This document shows positions 60,684 through 64,000 of a stretch of DNA of 64,000 bases, piece by piece. Both the position numbers and the translations under genes were made by a program. The stretch is from Alphaproteobacteria bacterium (lineage in GTDB: Bacteria; Pseudomonadota; Alphaproteobacteria; UBA828), in the NCBI GenBank assembly GCA_022820945.1, contig JAJEEP010000140.1, positions 1 to 64,000 of the forward strand, given 5' to 3'. Position 1 is the stretch's first letter, and each line of letters starts with the position of its first letter. The notes beneath the pieces are model-generated. The model had not been told where the DNA came from. It saw only the letters and a program-made list of their open reading frames with translations, and did not search any database.

Positions 60684-61837
60684 CCGTGACCGTCGAGCGG
60701 GTGGAGGTCCTCTGTCTGCAGGACCCGCAAGCCGCCTACTACCGCTTCGAGGGCAGCTATCGGAACGTTGTCGTCCTCGTGCATGGCGACAATGGGCTCA
60801 CGGGCATCAGCGAGAGCGACGCGCCGCCCGAGATCGTGAAGGCCCTGATCGAGATGCCGCCTTACAACCAGCGCTCCGAGGGGCTGGCCGACATCGTCGC
60901 CGGGCAGGCGGTGGACGACCCGCGCCGCCTCTGGGACGAAATGTACGCGCGCACGCAGTGGCACGGCCGGCGTGGTGCCGCGATGCACGCAATCAGCGCG
61001 CTAGATATCGCCATCTGGGACCTCTTCGCCCAATCGCAGGGCATCCCGGTCTCCGAGGCTCTGGGCGGCTCTCGTCACGCCCGCCTCCCCGCCTACGCGA
61101 CCATCTATCCCCTCGAGGACACGCCCGCGCGTATCGAGGCACAAGTCGTGCCGCTGCTGGAGCGGGGCTTCCGCCACTTCAAGGTCTGTGTCGAGCCGTG
61201 GTGGAGCGAGCCGAACCGGGTGCGGCGAAACCTGACACACCTGCGCGATCTGGCGGGGCCGGCGCGCACTCTGATGCTCGATGTCGCGCAGGAGTACACC
61301 CGCTTCGAGCAGCTCGAACCCTTTCTCGACCTGCTGGCCGCGCTGGACTTCGCCTGGATCGAGGCCCCCTTCCCCCTCGACAATGTGGAGGACCACGCGC
61401 GCCTCCGCGCCGCCACGCGCATCCCCATCGGTGTCGGCGATCTGGGCCTTACCACCTGCAAGGAGTTCGAGTCCTTCCTTGCGGCCGACGCGTTCGATAT
61501 TGCGCAGCCGGATCTCACCAATTTCGGCGGCTTCACCGAGGCGCTTCGGCTCGCGCAGATGCTGGACGGCACCGATCGGCGCATCGTGCCCCACGCCTAC
61601 AACACGGACATCACCATCGCGGCTAACCTTCACTTCCTGGCCGCGCAGCCGGATCCTGAACTCGTCGAGTATTCGACGAGCCCATCGCACTTGCGCCAGA
61701 GCCTGGCGCGAGGACTCGCGCCGATCGACGCCGACGGGATGATCCCGGTCCCTACCGCTCCCGGCCTCGGCGTGACGCTGAACGCCGATGCGGTCGCAGA
61801 ATTTGCGCTCAGTCGCGCCGCTGAAGCATCCCGTTGA
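60680..61837 (+). CDS. Mandelate racemase/muconate-lactonizing enzyme family protein
   Basis: A 385-residue enolase-superfamily enzyme. The acid metal triad is complete: D201 (LDVAQEYT), E228 (WIEAPFP) and D254 (GVGDLG). H305 in VPHAYNTD is the likely general base, and K168 lies in HFKVC at the barrel strand-2 position. It should abstract an alpha-proton from a carboxylate (racemase, epimerase or dehydratase). It is coupled to the non-canonical paralogue upstream. Its 3' end overlaps the convergent permease gene by 29 bp. Confidence 0.9.
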   Translation: MTVTVERVEVLCLQDPQAAYYRFEGSYRNVVVLVHGDNGLTGISESDAPPEIVKALIEMPPYNQRSEGLADIVAGQAVDDPRRLWDEMYARTQWHGRRGAAMHAISALDIAIWDLFAQSQGIPVSEALGGSRHARLPAYATIYPLEDTPARIEAQVVPLLERGFRHFKVCVEPWWSEPNRVRRNLTHLRDLAGPARTLMLDVAQEYTRFEQLEPFLDLLAALDFAWIEAPFPLDNVEDHARLRAATRIPIGVGDLGLTTCKEFESFLAADAFDIAQPDLTNFGGFTEALRLAQMLDGTDRRIVPHAYNTDITIAANLHFLAAQPDPELVEYSTSPSHLRQSLARGLAPIDADGMIPVPTAPGLGVTLNADAVAEFALSRAAEASR

Positions 61838-62606
61838 TGGTGAGCCCGACCGCGAGAACAATTCCGCCGAGCACGACCGTGATAAGCCCGACCGCCGGCA
61901 CCATCGGCGTATACCCGCCGATCATCTTGCCGTAGAGCCATTCGGGCACGGTGACATCGGCCCCGCTGGTGAAGTAGGCGAGCGGGAAGTTGCCCCACGA
62001 GAGCAGCACCGCGAACAGGAAGCCTGCGAAGATGCCGGGGCCCAGCAGGGGCAGCGTGATGGTTCGGAAGATCTGCCAGCGCGAGGCGCCGAGGTCGTAG
62101 GCCGCCTCCTCCACCGCCGAATCGTAGCCGTAGGCCTGGATCGCGATCACCAGCGTGACGATCGGCACGATCCAGACGAGCTGGGCGAACACCGTTGACT
62201 GCCAAGACATCTGGATGCCGATGGAGTTGAACCAGAGCTGCAGCGCAAGCCCCAGCACCGCCTGGGGGAAGAAGATCGGGATCAGCAGCACCTGCTGAAA
62301 GAGCTTGCGCCCGCGCCAGTCGTAGCGCGCGTAAGCAAGCGCGCCGAAGAAGGCCAGGATCACCGAGATTAGCGCGACGCAGACGGCAATGGTCAACGAC
62401 GTGAGGAAGCTCTCGTGCACCTGCAGCGAGTCCCACGTCATCTCGTACCACTTGGCGGAGGTCCGCCGCATGGGGAAGAGGAAGAAGCGCGACTTGGAGA
62501 TCGACGCCAGCCCGACGATCACCATCGGGACGTACATGATCACCAGAATGACGGCGATGTAGGCAGCCAGCAGCCGGCGCGTGAGCAGCCTGTCGATGGT
62601 GCCCAC
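61809..62606 (-). CDS. ABC transporter permease (PotC-like)
   Basis: A 265-residue permease with about six helices and the loop EAAYDLGASRWQIFRTITLPLLGPG. It is the last gene of the PotA-PotB-PotC order on the minus strand, 3 bp downstream of the PotB-like gene. Its last 29 bp are antisense to the end of the MLE-family gene. It is a polyamine/amino-acid/betaine-type importer component. Confidence 0.92.
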   Translation of the reverse strand: MGTIDRLLTRRLLAAYIAVILVIMYVPMVIVGLASISKSRFFLFPMRRTSAKWYEMTWDSLQVHESFLTSLTIAVCVALISVILAFFGALAYARYDWRGRKLFQQVLLIPIFFPQAVLGLALQLWFNSIGIQMSWQSTVFAQLVWIVPIVTLVIAIQAYGYDSAVEEAAYDLGASRWQIFRTITLPLLGPGIFAGFLFAVLLSWGNFPLAYFTSGADVTVPEWLYGKMIGGYTPMVPAVGLITVVLGGIVLAVGLTINGMLQRRD

Positions 62607-62609
62607 GGC

Positions 62610-63518
62610 CTAGCGTCTTCCCAGCATGCGGTCGAGGTTCACCCGTCGCATCGCGAGCCACACGGCGGACCCCGCCAGCACGATCATCAGCACCGAGAGC
62701 GCGGAGCCGCGCGGCCAGTTCTGCCCGAATGTGAAGGCCGACTCGATGTCCTGTGCGACGGTGACGATCACCCCCTTGCCGAGGAACTTGGCCTCGTTGA
62801 AGGCGCCGAGCGAGATCACGAAGCAGAGCAGCGAGCCGATCAGGATGCCCGGCATCGCCAGCGGCAGCTCGATGTCCCGGAAGACCCGCCAGCGCGATCC
62901 GCCCAGGTCGTAGGCCGCCTCGCGCGCCTCCCTGGGCACGTTGCCGAGCCCCAGCAGGATCGGGAACAGCATGAAGGGCAGGTAGATGTAGCAAATGCCG
63001 AAGACGATGGCCGGCACGTTGTTGACCAAGCTCCCGGTCTCCAGCCCCGTTACCACCTTGAGCGCACCGTCGAGGAAGCCGCCCTTGTCGAAGAAGAGCA
63101 CCCAGCCCTGCAGCCGGATGTTCTCGGCGACGAAGAGCGGCGCCACGATCAGCAGCGTCAGCAGGTGAGCCCGGCGCCCCTTGATGCGCCTCAGCGCCAC
63201 CGCCAGCGGGTAGCAGACGACGAGCAGGATCACCACACTGATGAACGCGAGGAAGAGCGACCAGGCGAAGGAGATGTAGAAGTCCTGCTCGACGATATCG
63301 ACGTAGTTCTCGAGCGACGGCGACGCCGGGATGGAGAAGCTGCCGCGCGGCATGAAGCTGTAGATCAGCACCAGCGCCATCGGGCCGATGAAGCCGATGA
63401 ACAGAAGAATGATGATCGGCAGCGCCGCGACGAAGCCTTCGGACACCTTCAAGGGGAGTAGCCTTAGCCGCGGGCGCTCCGGCTCCTCCGCCAGGGTCTC
63501 GATCGCCGCGTCGGTCAT
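62610..63518 (-). CDS. ABC transporter permease (PotB-like)
   Basis: A 302-residue permease from ATG 63518 (MTDAAIETLA), which overlaps the ATPase stop as ATGA. Hydrophobic segments and the conserved loop EAAYDLGGSRWRVFRDIELPLAMPG identify the family. The track's earlier start adds eleven residues and is less likely. Confidence 0.92.
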   Translation of the reverse strand: MTDAAIETLAEEPERPRLRLLPLKVSEGFVAALPIIILLFIGFIGPMALVLIYSFMPRGSFSIPASPSLENYVDIVEQDFYISFAWSLFLAFISVVILLVVCYPLAVALRRIKGRRAHLLTLLIVAPLFVAENIRLQGWVLFFDKGGFLDGALKVVTGLETGSLVNNVPAIVFGICYIYLPFMLFPILLGLGNVPREAREAAYDLGGSRWRVFRDIELPLAMPGILIGSLLCFVISLGAFNEAKFLGKGVIVTVAQDIESAFTFGQNWPRGSALSVLMIVLAGSAVWLAMRRVNLDRMLGRR

Positions 63519-64000
63519 TCCGGGAAGACCATCGAATCGCCCGGCTGCCACGAAAGCGTCACCTTCGCGCCCGGAATGCGGGCCACGGCATCGGCACGCA
63601 GCTCCTCGATGAGGAAGACCATCGCGCCGCTTCTCACCTGGTACTGGATGCGCGAGCCGAGCAAATACTCGTTGAAGAGCTCGCCCCGAATCAGGTTCCT
63701 TCCCGTCGCCGATGCGGCATCGTCGGAGATCGCGACGTTCTCGGGCCGGACGATCAGCACGCCGCGGCTGAATTCCGGCGGCATTTCGGCGGGCGGCTCG
63801 AAGCTGGCGTCAAGCGCCTCGCAGTGGAGCCTGCCGTCATCGGCGAGCTGCACGGGGAGCGAATTCACCTCGCCCATGAACTCGGTGACGAAGCGGTTCT
63901 CCGGCTGGGTGTAGATTGTCGCCGGACTGCCGACCTGCGAAAGCTTGCCCTCTCGCATAACGCCGATGCGGTCGGACATCACCATCGCCTCCTCGAGGGA
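63515..64000 (-). CDS. ABC transporter ATP-binding protein (PotA-like), cut by window edge
   Basis: Only the last 161 codons are present; the gene continues beyond 64000. The readable part starts SLEEAMVMSDRIGVM (the end of the switch region) and continues into EFMGEVNSLPV and a TOBE domain. Walker motifs are outside the window. It is first of the three visible transporter genes on this strand; a binding protein is expected further upstream. Confidence 0.9.
   Translation of the reverse strand, partial: SLEEAMVMSDRIGVMREGKLSQVGSPATIYTQPENRFVTEFMGEVNSLPVQLADDGRLHCEALDASFEPPAEMPPEFSRGVLIVRPENVAISDDAASATGRNLIRGELFNEYLLGSRIQYQVRSGAMVFLIEELRADAVARIPGAKVTLSWQPGDSMVFPE

Noticed and set aside
1-64000. 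tRNA or rRNA genes
   Set aside because: Reading the intergenic regions showed no T-loop (GGTTCGANTCC) cloverleaf or rRNA-like stretch; a tRNAscan run would be needed to be certain.

Overview
The window is a high-GC (roughly two-thirds G+C by eye) chromosomal segment of an alphaproteobacterium, probably a Rhodospirillales-like marine or symbiotic lineage. Pointers are the alphaproteobacterial DUF1491 family, the gene order dgt-argS-SPOR-nagZ-(M50)-scpA-scpB typical of that class, and many small-molecule catabolic genes (Rieske oxygenase, isopenicillin-N-synthase-like oxygenases, hydantoinases, CaiB/BaiF, MmgE/PrpD, enolase superfamily). The species cannot be named from the sequence alone. No rRNA, tRNA, CRISPR array or prophage was seen. 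No recognisable DNA-binding transcription factor was found except an orphan HigA-type antitoxin.

Layout. 1-530: one end of a dispersed structured repeat (second copy at 38.3-38.6 kb), then non-coding DNA with a 19-bp minisatellite. 0.5-2.4 kb: operon of a quinone-oxidoreductase-like protein, DUF192 and DUF1491. 2.5-3.6 kb: Rieske oxygenase alpha subunit. 3.7-12.7 kb (minus strand): di-heme cytochrome c, an IPNS-like oxygenase, a sugar-type ABC importer whose two permease halves are fused, a polysaccharide-deacetylase-fold hydrolase and a second IPNS-like oxygenase. Divergent from it lie a penicillin-acyltransferase-like (AAT/C45) enzyme and a class III aminotransferase; a second aminotransferase follows. 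15.7-18.4 kb also holds a start-less antitoxin remnant and an NDUFA9-like pseudogene with two in-frame stops. 18.5-29.9 kb (minus): a polyamine-type ABC importer, hyuA and hyuB, then a cytosine-deaminase-like gene. These are separated by a plus-strand coiled-coil ORF flanked by a 185-bp direct repeat of the hyuB 3' end. 30-32.5 kb: acyl-CoA dehydrogenase plus CoA-transferase. 32.5-33.1 kb: a HepT/MntA toxin-antitoxin pair. 33.1-38.2 kb: MmgE/PrpD, DUF2461, dihydropyrimidinase/hydantoinase, an M29/NicX-like metalloenzyme and a GFA protein. 38.3-41.3 kb: palindromic element, recG, IS remnant. 41.4-50.7 kb: a ten-gene, almost entirely overlapping operon in which a MotA/ExbB-like channel gene and two small membrane proteins lead into dgt, argS, SPOR, nagZ, M50 protease, scpA and scpB. 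50.8-55.9 kb: orphan higA, phosphonopyruvate/sulfopyruvate-type decarboxylase, TAXI-TRAP transporter. 55.9-64 kb: N-methylproline-demethylase-like flavoenzyme, FAD oxidoreductase, two enolase-superfamily enzymes and a PotABC-type importer cut by the window edge.

How it works together. The window alternates importers (two ABC systems of polyamine type, one of sugar type, one TAXI-TRAP) with enzymes that open rings, demethylate amines or activate acids with CoA. The most coherent inferred pathways are (i) uptake, deamination and ATP-dependent hydrolysis of a cyclic ureide such as creatinine/N-methylhydantoin (18.5-29.9 kb), and (ii) catabolism of a methylated amino acid or betaine (56-64 kb, perhaps with the Rieske enzyme). 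The least explained items are the 266-bp palindromic repeat, the ExbB/MotA-like trio, and the IPNS+AAT combination.
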